NCBI GenBank assembly: GCA_020633435.1
Contig: JACKDP010000001.1
Location: forward strand, 930,001 to 994,000
Source: Myxococcales bacterium
GTDB taxonomy: Bacteria; Myxococcota_A; Bradymonadia; UBA7976; UBA1532
Reading direction: 5' to 3'
DNA length: 64,000 bases
This document shows, piece by piece, positions 24,169-32,477 of the stretch. Both the position numbers and the translations under genes were made by a program. The first letter of the stretch is position 1, and every line of letters begins with the position of its first letter. The notes below the pieces were generated by a model. That model saw only the letters and a list, made by a program, of their open reading frames with translations, was not told where the DNA came from and made no database searches.

Positions 24169-24500
24169 GCGGCCTTCCCCCCTCGATCCCACTCTTTCCC
24201 ACCGCGCCCCCGATCGCCCCGCCACGCCCGCCCGGGCTCCGCCGGGACCCAGCGCGAAGTCTTCGGAATCACTGAAACGCACCTGCCTGAACAGAGGTTC
24301 AGGTGCCCGAAACCACGGCGAATTTGCCCCCGGGGGGAGGCCGCCTCCACGTAGGTCTCCCGCCCCCGTTGCCCCACCTTTGCCTACCTGTCCAGTTTTC
24401 CCCCGCGATCAACATCTAGTGGCCAAAACCGCCCGGGAGCACCACATCTAGACCCCCCTCCCCCCCAGGAAAACTTTCTCGCGTCCGTCAAGTTTCGGCA
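24169..24500. other. Gene-free region upstream of mraZ, less GC-rich, with hairpin and direct repeats
   Basis: No convincing reading frame. It contains a perfect hairpin cctgaac-agag-gttcagg at 24286-24303, a candidate terminator for nhaA or an operator. It also holds two copies of acatctag at 24412-24419 and 24444-24451, spaced 32 bp (about three helical turns), and several A/T tracts (aaaacc, gttttc, gaaaactttc) unusual for this genome. This looks like a regulatory region for the division operon. Confidence 0.4.
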
Positions 24501-24528
24501 TTGACTCCCGCCCCCTGACGGCTAGGAT
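24501..24528 (+). promoter_or_regulatory. Sigma-70 promoter of the dcw cluster (PmraZ)
   Basis: TTGACT (5 of 6), 16-base spacer, TAGGAT (4 of 6). It is the best housekeeping promoter match before the cluster, 46 bases ahead of the mraZ ATG. Confidence 0.7.
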
Positions 24529-24552
24529 GGGCCCAGGTGGGAACAGGTGGAT
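24528..24552 (+). promoter_or_regulatory. MraZ operator (10-bp phased TGGGN repeats)
   Basis: TGGGC at 24528, TGGGA at 24538 and TGGAT at 24548, each separated by 5 bases. MraZ binds TGGGN repeats of exactly this 10-bp period in the mraZ promoter of other bacteria. The boxes begin at the last base of the -10 hexamer, so binding would block initiation. Autoregulation is inferred from the established family mechanism. Confidence 0.75.
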
Positions 24553-24574
24553 TTCGTTCCCATGGAGCACGGTG

Positions 24575-25036
24575 ATGTCCCTCGAACCCGTCGATCCGGT
24601 GGCCCTCGATCTTGAGGGCCAGCACGACCACACGGTCGACGACAAGGGTCGGGTGAGCATCCCTGCGGAGTTCCGCACGAGCATGAGCCTCGCCGAGGGC
24701 GATGAGCTCGTGGTGACCCGGCACTTCAACCAGCGCTGCCTGCTGGTGTTTCCGCCGGTCGCCTGGGACGCCTTCAAGGCGCAGCTCGAGGAGGCGGATC
24801 CGCGCATCAGGCCGGTGCTCCGGCGTGTGGTGGTGGGCAGCGCCCGGCGGGTGAAGGCGGATCGGCTCGGCCGCATCCAGATCCCGCAGGTGCTCCGCCA
24901 GTTCGCCCAGCTCGACGGCAAGTGCTTCATCGTCGGGCAGGGGGACCGGGTGGAGATGTGGGACGTCTCGGTGTGGAACGAGATGTTCGACCCGGCTTGC
25001 CTCGCCGAGCACGACCTCACGGGCCTGAACCTCTAG
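24575..25036 (+). CDS. mraZ: Transcriptional regulator MraZ
   Basis: 153 residues; ATG chosen for the GGAG seven bases upstream. Two SpoVT/AbrB-like repeats are visible: HTVDDKGRVSIPAEFR near the N-terminus and VKADRLGRIQIPQVLRQFA near residue 95, each with the DxxGR signature. A ring-forming DNA-binding regulator of the dcw operon. First gene of the cluster, with its own operator directly upstream. Confidence 0.95.
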   Translation: MSLEPVDPVALDLEGQHDHTVDDKGRVSIPAEFRTSMSLAEGDELVVTRHFNQRCLLVFPPVAWDAFKAQLEEADPRIRPVLRRVVVGSARRVKADRLGRIQIPQVLRQFAQLDGKCFIVGQGDRVEMWDVSVWNEMFDPACLAEHDLTGLNL

Positions 25037-25109
25037 CAGGGCGTCGATCGGGCTCGATCCGACCGATGGCCCCGCGCTCCGCCCTGGCGTCGTCGGGGTG
25101 GTGGGATCG

Positions 25110-25127
25110 TCCGGCCAGCTGGCCGGA
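25110..25127. repeat. Perfect 18-bp palindrome between mraZ and rsmH
   Basis: tccggccag followed by its exact reverse complement ctggccgga. It lies in a 162-bp gap, long for a dcw operon, 71 bases before rsmH. Could fold as an mRNA hairpin or bind a dimeric regulator. Confidence 0.5.
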
Positions 25128-25198
25128 GGCGGCGGTGCGGGGAACACCGGCGCTCTCGAGGGTGGACGCGCGGCGCAGGTCGCGCACGGAGCAGGCCC

Positions 25199-26158
25199 AT
25201 GTGCGCGGCGCACGCCGTCCAGCAGTCCAGTGAGCACATCCCCGTGCTCGCCGAGCCCGTCCGGCGTCTCGCCGCGGCGAAGCCGGGCGAGGTGTGGGTG
25301 GACTGCACGCTGGGCTTCGGCGGCCACACCGCCGATCTGCTGGCCGCCGGCGCCCGGGTCTACGGCGTCGACCGCGATCCCCAGGCGCGGGCCGCGACGG
25401 CCGCCCGCCTGGCCCCCTACGCCGACCGCTTCTCCATGCTCTCCGGTGACTTCCGCCATGTGGCCGCCCTGCTGGCCGCCGAGGGCGTCGAGGCCGTCGA
25501 CGGGCTGCTGGCCGACCTGGGCGTCTCGTCCTGGCAGCTCGACCAGGCCGAGCGGGGCTTCTCGTTCCAGCACGCCGGGCCCGTCGACATGCGCATGGAT
25601 CCGGCCGGGCCGCGCACGGCGCTCGACCTGCTGCGCACGCTGCCGATGGGCGAGCTCGCCGACCTGCTGCGCCGCTACGGCGAGGAGCCCTTCGCCGGCC
25701 CCATCGCCCGCGCCATGAAGGCCTGGGCCGAGGGGCCGGGCCCCCACAGCACCACCGGGCTCGCGGCCGTGGTCGCGGGCGCGCTGCCGGCGAAGGCCCA
25801 GCGCACCCGGCACCGCCACCCGGCCACCCGCGCCTTCCAGGCCCTGCGCATCGCCGTGAACGACGAGCTGGGCGCCCTGGAGACGCTGCTCGCCACCCTG
25901 CCCACGCTGCTGCGGCCGGGCGGGCGGGCGCTGCTCATCAGCTTCCACTCCCTCGAAGACCGGCCCATCAAGCAGGCCTTCGCGGCCTGGACGCGCCCCC
26001 CCGAGCCGCCCCGGCGCGGGCTGCCGGCCCCCGACGCGGCCGAGCCCCCGTTCGTGGCCCTCACCCGCAAGCCCGTCATCGCCGACGAGGCCGAGGTGGC
26101 GACGAACCCGCGCGCCCGCAGCGCCAAGCTGCGCGCCGTGATGCGGAGGGCCGCATGA
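25199..26158 (+). CDS. rsmH: 16S rRNA (cytosine-N4)-methyltransferase RsmH
   Basis: 319 residues. It methylates C1402 of 16S rRNA with SAM. Motifs: HIPVLAEPV at the N-terminus, the SAM site VDCTLGFGGHTADLL, DGLLADLGVSSWQLDQAERGF, MRMD, and the C-terminal LLISFHSLEDRPIKQAF. Length is normal. The stop overlaps the ftsL start (ATGA at 26155-26158). Second gene of the dcw cluster, as in most bacteria. Confidence 0.96.
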   Translation: MCAAHAVQQSSEHIPVLAEPVRRLAAAKPGEVWVDCTLGFGGHTADLLAAGARVYGVDRDPQARAATAARLAPYADRFSMLSGDFRHVAALLAAEGVEAVDGLLADLGVSSWQLDQAERGFSFQHAGPVDMRMDPAGPRTALDLLRTLPMGELADLLRRYGEEPFAGPIARAMKAWAEGPGPHSTTGLAAVVAGALPAKAQRTRHRHPATRAFQALRIAVNDELGALETLLATLPTLLRPGGRALLISFHSLEDRPIKQAFAAWTRPPEPPRRGLPAPDAAEPPFVALTRKPVIADEAEVATNPRARSAKLRAVMRRAA

Positions 26159-26430
26159 GGTTCTTCGTCCTGGCGCTGGCCACCGTCGCGGCCCTCGTCG
26201 TGTCCGCCATCCGGGTCGTCTCGGCGCGGCACGAGGGCGTCGATCTGGCGTACCGCATCGCGGCGGCCACCCGCACCCAGCGCGCGCTCACCGAGGAAGA
26301 GAGCCAGCTGCGCATCGATCGCGCCGCGCTGCTCGATCCCACGCGGCTCGAGCCCATCGCGGTGCGCCTGGGGTTCCGCGTCCCCTCCCCCGACCAGATC
26401 GTCGTGACGGGAGGCAACGATGGCCCGTAA
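26155..26430 (+). CDS. ftsL: Cell division protein FtsL (divergent)
   Basis: 91 residues with one N-terminal membrane helix (FFVLALATVAALVVSAIRVV) and a short helical periplasmic region (RTQRALTEEESQLRIDRAAL) ending in a typical LxxRLGF-like motif (AVRLGFRVPSPDQIVV). FtsL with FtsB/FtsQ activates the septal synthase FtsWI. Identity rests on size, topology and position between rsmH and ftsI, since FtsL sequences are weakly conserved. Overlaps both neighbours (4 and 11 bp). Confidence 0.8.
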   Translation: MRFFVLALATVAALVVSAIRVVSARHEGVDLAYRIAAATRTQRALTEEESQLRIDRAALLDPTRLEPIAVRLGFRVPSPDQIVVTGGNDGP

Positions 26431-28456
26431 CGTCTTCCGCCGCACCACGGCGGTCGAGCCCGGCCCTCGTCGGGGGCGCATCCTCATCCTGTCGGTCTTC
26501 CTGGCCCTCGCGTTCGTCGGCCTGATCGTCCGCGCCTGGGACCTCCAGGTCCTGCGCCACGACCACTTCCAGAAGCGGTCGGCCGGCCAGCACGAGACGA
26601 CCATCACCCTGCGCGCGAGCCGTGGCGCCATCTATGACCGCAACGGCCGCGAGCTGGCGCTGACGGCGATGGTGCCGTCCATCTACGCGGTGCCGCGGGT
26701 GCTGACGGACGCCGGGCCGGCCGCCGCGGCCCTCGGGCCGCTGCTCGATCTGGACGTGGGCTCGCTGACGCAGCGCCTGGGCACCGACAAGGCCTTCACC
26801 TGGCTCAAGCGCCACGTCAGCCCGGCGGTCGCGAAGCAGGTCATGGCCCTGAACCTGCCGGGCGTCGACCAGCGCGACGAGCCGCGCCGGTTCTACCCGA
26901 ACCGCACGCTGGCCGGGCCCCTCATCGGCTTCGCCGGCCTCGACGGCGTGGGCCTCGAGGGCATCGAGCGCGACTTCGACCGCTACCTGCAGGGCAAGGA
27001 GTACACCCTGGAGGCGGTGCGCGACGCGGCCGGCCGCAAGGCCATGCCCGGCGGCGCCCTGCCCCCGGAGCACCTGTCCGGCTACGACGTCACGCTCACC
27101 ATCGACGCGCGCATCCAGCAGCTCGCCGAGGCCGCGCTGACGGCCCAGGTCAAGGCGATGCGCGCGAAGTCCGGCCTCGTGGTCGTGATGGACCCCCACA
27201 CCGGCGACATCCTGGCCATGGCCCAGACGCCCGCGTTCGACCCCAACCTGTTCCGGCAGGCCGAGCCCGACGACTGGCGCAACCGCATCCTGACCGACAC
27301 GCTGGAGCCTGGCTCCACCATCAAGCCGCTGCTCATCGCCGCCGCCATCGACCTGGGCAAGGTGCGGGCGGACTCGGTCTGGAACGGCTACCACGGCCGC
27401 ATCAAGGTGGGCCGCAAGACCATCACCGACGTGCACGGCGTCGACCAGCTCACGACGCTCGAGATCATCCAGCGCAGCTCCAACGTGGGCGCGGTGCAGG
27501 TGGCCCAGCGCATCGGCAAGGACGCCTACTACTCCTACCTGCGGGCCTATGGCTTCGGCGAGCCGACGGGCATCGGCCTGCAGGGCGAGGTGGAGGGCAG
27601 CCTGCGCCCCGCGAAGCAGTGGGGCCTCATCCACCTGGCCACCTTCTCGTACGGCTACGGCTTCAGCGTCACGCCGCTGCAAATGACGCGCGCCATGGCC
27701 GCCATCGCCAACGGCGGCATGCTGGTGCGCCCGCGCCTGGTCATGCACGTCAAGGACGCCCGCGGCCGCATCGTCGAGGAGTTCCCCGACCGCCACGTCC
27801 GCCGCGTCCTGAGCGCCCAGGCCACCCGCGAGGTGACCGAGGGCCTGATCATGGTCACCCAGAAGGGCGGCACGGGGCGCAAGGCCCGCGTCCCCGGCTA
27901 CGAGGTGGCCGGCAAGACGGGCACGGCCCACAAGGTCGACCCCCTCATCCGCGGCTACTCCAAGGACAAGGTGAAGAGCTCGTTCGTCGGCTTCGTGCCG
28001 GCGCACGACCCGCGGCTGGTCATCTACGTCAACGTCGACGAGCCCCGCGAGGCCCAGTACGGCGGCGTGGTGGCGGCCCCCATCTTCTCCGAGATCGCCC
28101 GCGAGGCCCTGCCCTACATGGGCATCGAGGCCACCGAGGAGGTCTCGGCCGAGGACGCCGAGGCGGAGCCCGAGGAGGAGGCCGCCGAGGGCCTCGACCC
28201 CCAGGCCCGGCCGTGGTGGTTCGAGGAGTCGGTGCTGGCCGGCGCGCCCTCGCACCTGGTGGTGCCCGATCTGCGCGGCGCGTCGCTGGCCGAGGTGGTG
28301 CAGCGGACGTCGGAGCTCTCGCTGCGGCTCGAGGTGGAGGGGGCGGGCTTCGTCGTCTCCCAGCACCCGAAGCCGGGGGCGCTGCTGCCCGAGAACGCCG
28401 GCATCGCCGTGACGCTGGCCCTGCCGGGCCAGATCGCCGCCGGGGGGGAGCGCTGA
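26420..28456 (+). CDS. ftsI: Septal class B penicillin-binding protein FtsI (PBP3) with C-terminal PASTA domain
   Basis: 678 residues: a cytoplasmic tail, one membrane helix (about 20-40), a pedestal domain (RASRGAIYDRNGRELA) and a transpeptidase domain. Active-site motifs are S299-T-I-K302, S353-S-N355 and K499-T-G501. It crosslinks peptidoglycan at the septum. The C-terminus adds a linker rich in Glu/Ala and one PASTA domain (about 608-672; VVPDLRGASLAEV, PKPGALLPENAGI). PASTA tails are common in Gram-positive PBPs and known from myxobacterial FtsI. Stop overlaps the murE start by one base. Confidence 0.95.
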   Translation: MARNVFRRTTAVEPGPRRGRILILSVFLALAFVGLIVRAWDLQVLRHDHFQKRSAGQHETTITLRASRGAIYDRNGRELALTAMVPSIYAVPRVLTDAGPAAAALGPLLDLDVGSLTQRLGTDKAFTWLKRHVSPAVAKQVMALNLPGVDQRDEPRRFYPNRTLAGPLIGFAGLDGVGLEGIERDFDRYLQGKEYTLEAVRDAAGRKAMPGGALPPEHLSGYDVTLTIDARIQQLAEAALTAQVKAMRAKSGLVVVMDPHTGDILAMAQTPAFDPNLFRQAEPDDWRNRILTDTLEPGSTIKPLLIAAAIDLGKVRADSVWNGYHGRIKVGRKTITDVHGVDQLTTLEIIQRSSNVGAVQVAQRIGKDAYYSYLRAYGFGEPTGIGLQGEVEGSLRPAKQWGLIHLATFSYGYGFSVTPLQMTRAMAAIANGGMLVRPRLVMHVKDARGRIVEEFPDRHVRRVLSAQATREVTEGLIMVTQKGGTGRKARVPGYEVAGKTGTAHKVDPLIRGYSKDKVKSSFVGFVPAHDPRLVIYVNVDEPREAQYGGVVAAPIFSEIAREALPYMGIEATEEVSAEDAEAEPEEEAAEGLDPQARPWWFEESVLAGAPSHLVVPDLRGASLAEVVQRTSELSLRLEVEGAGFVVSQHPKPGALLPENAGIAVTLALPGQIAAGGER

Positions 28457-29961
28457 TGCAGCTCGCCACCCTCCTGCAGGGCCTGCCCGGGATCACCGTC
28501 GAGGGCCCCCTCGACGTCGACGTGACCCAGGTGCACCACGACAGCCGCGCCCTCGTGCCCGGCGGGCTCTACATCGCCCTGCCTGGCCGCTTCTACGCGG
28601 GCGTGCGCTACCTGGCCGACGCCCTCGGCCGCGGCGCGGCCGTCCTGGCGGTGCCCGCCGACACCGACGCGGCCGCCATCCCCGCCGGCGCCACCGTCCT
28701 GCGGCTGGACCACCCCCGCAAGGCGATGGCCGCGCTGGCCGCGCGCATCCACGGGCGCCCGTCGCGCCGCCTGAGCCTGGTGGGCGTCACCGGCACCAAC
28801 GGCAAGACCACGGTCACCACGCTGGTGGCCGACATGGCCGCCGCCGCCGGCCTGCCCGACGGCCTCATCGGCACCAACGGCATCCGCATCGCGGGCCAGC
28901 GCCGGGCCGCGCAGCTCACGACCCCCGAGGCCACCGACCTGCAGGCGCTGCTCGCCGAGATGGTCGCGGCCCAGGTGCCCGTCGCGGCCATGGAGGTCAG
29001 CTCCATCGGCCTGGCGGAGGATCGCTGCGAGGCCCTCGAGTTCGCGGCGGTGGCGTTCCTCAACCTGACGGTGGATCACCTCGACTACCACGGCGACATG
29101 GCGGCCTACGGCGAGGCCAAGCGCCGCCTGTTCACCGACCTGCTGGCGCCGGGCGCCATCGCGGTGATCAACGTCGAGGATGCGTTCGGCCGCGCCCTGG
29201 CCGACAGCCTCACCCACCCCCTCATCTGGCGGCTGTCCCTGGAGGACCCGACCGCCGACGTGCACATCCGGGCCCTGACGCTGGACGCGGCCGGCTGCCG
29301 CGGCGTGCTCGTCACCCCCCGCGGGGAGCTGCCCTTCGACTGCCCCCTGCCCGGCCGCTACAACGCCGAGAACGTGGCGACGGCCGGGGCGCTGGCGTTC
29401 GCCGTCGACCTGCCCACCGGGGCCATCGCCCGCGCGCTGCACCGCGCCGCCATCGCCGGCCGCATGCAGACGGTGACGAACCCGCACGGCCTGCTGACGG
29501 TGGTGGACTACGCCCACTCCGACGACGCCCTGCTGCGCGCCATCGAGGCCCTGCGCCCCCTCACCCGCGGGCGGCTCTGGTGCGTCTTCGGCTGCGGCGG
29601 CGACCGGGACGCCACCAAGCGGGGGCCCATGGGCCGGGCGGCCGCCACGGCCGACGCCGTGGTCATCACGAACGACAACCCGCGCAGCGAGGATCCGGCC
29701 GCCATCGCCGCCGCCGCCCTCGCCGGCGCCGAGGCCGCGGGCCGCCCGCTGGCCGAGCGCCCCGCGCCGGGCCACAGCTGGGTCTGCCTCGATCGCCGGG
29801 CCGCCATCTTCGGCACCCTCGCCGCCGCGGCCCCGGGGGACACCGTCCTCATCGCGGGCAAGGGCCACGAAAACCATCAGGAAATCCAGGGGGTACGGCA
29901 CCCGTTCGATGACGTCGCCGTGGCTCGTGAGGCCCTGAGCCGCCTGGGAGAGCGCCGATGA
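28456..29961 (+). CDS. murE: UDP-MurNAc-L-Ala-D-Glu:meso-diaminopimelate ligase MurE
   Basis: 501 residues. Three Mur-ligase domains: an N-terminal UDP-binding part (HHDSRALVPGGLYIAL), the ATP-binding central part (GVTGTNGKTTVTTLV, NLTVDHLDYHGDM) and the C-terminal part (VDYAHSDDALLRAIEAL). The DNPR motif (NDNPRSEDP) specifies meso-diaminopimelate as the added amino acid, so the cell wall is of the A1-gamma, Gram-negative type. Overlaps murF by 4 bp. Confidence 0.96.
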   Translation: MQLATLLQGLPGITVEGPLDVDVTQVHHDSRALVPGGLYIALPGRFYAGVRYLADALGRGAAVLAVPADTDAAAIPAGATVLRLDHPRKAMAALAARIHGRPSRRLSLVGVTGTNGKTTVTTLVADMAAAAGLPDGLIGTNGIRIAGQRRAAQLTTPEATDLQALLAEMVAAQVPVAAMEVSSIGLAEDRCEALEFAAVAFLNLTVDHLDYHGDMAAYGEAKRRLFTDLLAPGAIAVINVEDAFGRALADSLTHPLIWRLSLEDPTADVHIRALTLDAAGCRGVLVTPRGELPFDCPLPGRYNAENVATAGALAFAVDLPTGAIARALHRAAIAGRMQTVTNPHGLLTVVDYAHSDDALLRAIEALRPLTRGRLWCVFGCGGDRDATKRGPMGRAAATADAVVITNDNPRSEDPAAIAAAALAGAEAAGRPLAERPAPGHSWVCLDRRAAIFGTLAAAAPGDTVLIAGKGHENHQEIQGVRHPFDDVAVAREALSRLGERR

Positions 29962-31346
29962 AGCCGCTCACCACCGACGATCTCCTCGCCCTGGGCGGCG
30001 AGCAGGTCGCGGGCGACGCCCGCGCCCTCGGCGAGATCAGCATCGACAGCCGCACCGTCGGGGCGGACAGCACCTTCTTCTGCCTGCGCGGCCCCCGGTT
30101 CGATGGCCACGACTTCGCGCGGCCGGCGGTGGACGCCGGCGCCCGCGTCGTGGTCTGCGAGCCCGGCTCGGCCCGGCGCGTCTCGGCCACCCTCGGCGGC
30201 CGCGCCACCGTCGTCGCCCTGCACGACACCACCCGAGCCCTCGGCCTGCTGGCCGCTCGCTACCGCACCGGCTTCGCGGGCGAGGTCATCGGCCTGACGG
30301 GCTCCAGCGGCAAGACGACGACGAAGGAGCTCATCGCCGCGGTCCTGGCCACCCGAGGCGCCGTGCACAAGACGGCGGGCAACCTCAACAACCACCTGGG
30401 CGTGCCGCTGACGCTGCTCGGCCTGCGCGCCGAGCACGCCTTCGCCGTCATCGAGATGGGCATGAGCGGGCTGGGCGAGATCGCCTGGCTGGCCGAGCTG
30501 GCCCGGCCCCGGATCGGCGTCATCACGAGCATCGGCGAGGCCCACCTCGCCAGCCTGGGCAGCGTGCGCAACATCGCGCGGGCCAAGGGCGAGCTGCTGC
30601 GGGCCCTGCCGCCCGGCGGCCTGGCCGTCCTGCCCTCCGACGTCGCCTACGCCTGGACGCTGACGACGGGCATCCAGACGCCCATCGTGCCCGTCGGCCG
30701 CCGCACCACCGACGAGATCCGCCTGACGGCCGTGCGCGAGGGGGCCCGGGGCATCGCCGGCACCGTGCACGTCGGCGAGGCGCGCGCCCGCCTCAAGCTC
30801 CGGCTGAGCGGCGAGCACAACCTGCACAACGCCCTGCTCGCCATCGCCGTGGGCCTGGCCCTGGGCGTCGAGCTCGAGGCGGCCGTCGCGGCCCTCGCCG
30901 CGGTCGAGCCCCCGAGCCTGCGCGGCGAGATCCGGGTGCTCGGCGACGGCACCCCGGTCGTCCTCGACTGCTACAACGCCAACCCCCAGTCCATGGCGGC
31001 GGCGCTGGCGGCCTTCGGCCGGCGCTCCCCCCGCGGGGTGGCCATCCTGGGCGACATGCTCGAGCTGGGCGCCGGCGCCGCGGCGGCCCACGCCGCCATC
31101 GGGCGCCTCGTGGCCCAGGCCTCGTCCGAGCTCGCCCTCATCGCCGTGGGCCGCTTCGCCGAGCTCGTGGCCGACGCCGCCCGCCAGGCCGGCCTCGCCT
31201 ACGCCGTCTCGGTGCCCGACGCCGACGCTGCCGCCGAGGTCCTGCGCGACCGGCAGCTCGACGCCCGGCCCATCCTCCTCAAGGGCTCCCGCGGCATGCG
31301 CCTCGAGCGCGTCTACGCCGCCTTGACCAACCGGGAGGGGCGCTGA
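29958..31346 (+). CDS. murF: UDP-MurNAc-tripeptide:D-Ala-D-Ala ligase MurF
   Basis: 462 residues. ATP loop GLTGSSGKTTTKELIAAVL, then NLNNHLGVPLTLL, EMGMSGLGEIAWL and ITSIGEAHLASLGS, all MurF hallmarks; the C-terminal part has DCYNANPQSMAAAL and GDMLELG. It completes the UDP-MurNAc-pentapeptide. Standard position after murE. Confidence 0.96.
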   Translation: MKPLTTDDLLALGGEQVAGDARALGEISIDSRTVGADSTFFCLRGPRFDGHDFARPAVDAGARVVVCEPGSARRVSATLGGRATVVALHDTTRALGLLAARYRTGFAGEVIGLTGSSGKTTTKELIAAVLATRGAVHKTAGNLNNHLGVPLTLLGLRAEHAFAVIEMGMSGLGEIAWLAELARPRIGVITSIGEAHLASLGSVRNIARAKGELLRALPPGGLAVLPSDVAYAWTLTTGIQTPIVPVGRRTTDEIRLTAVREGARGIAGTVHVGEARARLKLRLSGEHNLHNALLAIAVGLALGVELEAAVAALAAVEPPSLRGEIRVLGDGTPVVLDCYNANPQSMAAALAAFGRRSPRGVAILGDMLELGAGAAAAHAAIGRLVAQASSELALIAVGRFAELVADAARQAGLAYAVSVPDADAAAEVLRDRQLDARPILLKGSRGMRLERVYAALTNREGR

Positions 31347-31347
31347 C

Positions 31348-32475
31348 GTGGTCCTCTGGCTCATGATGGAGCTGCGGGAGTACTTCCCGCCGCTGCGGGT
31401 CTTCCGCTACGTCTCCTTCCGCGTCATCGCGGCGATGCTGACGGCCATGGCCATCAGCTTCATCCTGCACCCGTGGTTCATCCGCCGGCTGCAGTCCCGG
31501 CAGATCGGCCAGGTCGTCCGCAAGGACGGGCCCGAGAGCCACTTCAGCAAGGCCGGCACCCCCACCATGGGCGGCTCGCTGGTGCTCTTCGCCCTCGTCA
31601 TCCCCACGGTGCTGTGGACCGAGATCCACAACCTCTACGTGTGGGCCGCCCTCACCGTGACGGTGAGCTTCGGCGTCATCGGCTTCATCGACGACTACCT
31701 CAAGCTGCGGCACAAGAACTCGAAGGGTTTGCCCGGAAAGTTCAAGCTTCTCCTGCAGTTCACCATCAGCGCCCTGGTGGTCATCGCCCTGTTCCGCGAG
31801 CAGGAGGGCTTCAGCCGGACGCTCTACCTGCCGTTCGTGAGCCCCGATCGCTTCGCCCTGGAGCTGCCCCTCTGGGCCTTCGTGCCCTTCGCGGTCATCG
31901 TCATCTCGGGCTACAGCAACGCGGTCAACCTGACGGACGGCCTCGACGGCCTGGCCATCGGCCCCGTGATGGTGGCCGCCGGCACGTTCCTCATCCTGGC
32001 GTACGCCACCGGCGCGGTGCTGAACCTGCCCACCGCCGACGGCGGCTTCCACGAGTTCATCGTGGCCGACTACCTGAAGCTGCCCCATGTGGAGGGGGTC
32101 TCGGAGCTGGCCGTCTTCGCCGCCGCCATCATCGGCGCCGGCGTCGGCTTCCTCTGGTTCAACACCTTCCCCGCCCAGGTCTTCATGGGCGACGTGGGCA
32201 GCCTGGCCCTCGGCGGCGCCGTCGGCATGCTGGCCGTGCTCACCAAGAACGAGCTGCTCTCGGTCATCATCTGCGGCCTCTTCGTCGTGGAGGCCCTCTC
32301 GGTCATCGCCCAGACGACGTCCTTCAAGCTCACGGGCAAGCGCGTCTTCCGCATGGCGCCCATCCACCACCACTTCGAGAAGCTGGGGTGGCAGGAGCCC
32401 AAGATCGTCGTCCGGTTCTGGATCATCACGGTGATGCTGGCCCTCATCGGGCTGGCCAGCCTGAAGCTGAGGTAG
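31348..32475 (+). CDS. mraY: Phospho-MurNAc-pentapeptide translocase MraY
   Basis: 375 residues, GTG start one base after the murF stop. About ten membrane helices. Catalytic and family motifs: KAGTPTMGG, GFIDDYLKL, NAVNLTDGLDGLA, GDVGSLALGG and APIHHHFEKLGW. It makes lipid I from UDP-MurNAc-pentapeptide and undecaprenyl phosphate. The next gene is ftsW, whereas murD usually sits between. Confidence 0.97.
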   Translation: MVLWLMMELREYFPPLRVFRYVSFRVIAAMLTAMAISFILHPWFIRRLQSRQIGQVVRKDGPESHFSKAGTPTMGGSLVLFALVIPTVLWTEIHNLYVWAALTVTVSFGVIGFIDDYLKLRHKNSKGLPGKFKLLLQFTISALVVIALFREQEGFSRTLYLPFVSPDRFALELPLWAFVPFAVIVISGYSNAVNLTDGLDGLAIGPVMVAAGTFLILAYATGAVLNLPTADGGFHEFIVADYLKLPHVEGVSELAVFAAAIIGAGVGFLWFNTFPAQVFMGDVGSLALGGAVGMLAVLTKNELLSVIICGLFVVEALSVIAQTTSFKLTGKRVFRMAPIHHHFEKLGWQEPKIVVRFWIITVMLALIGLASLKLR

Positions 32476-32477
32476 CC

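Noticed and set aside
24169..24500. tRNA or small RNA gene in the nhaA-mraZ gap
   Set aside because: No cloverleaf or conserved T-loop pattern found; only a short hairpin and repeats.
25066..25233. 55-codon frame between mraZ and rsmH (MAPRSALASS...)
   Set aside because: No ribosome site, overlaps the rsmH start, and has Arg-rich random composition.
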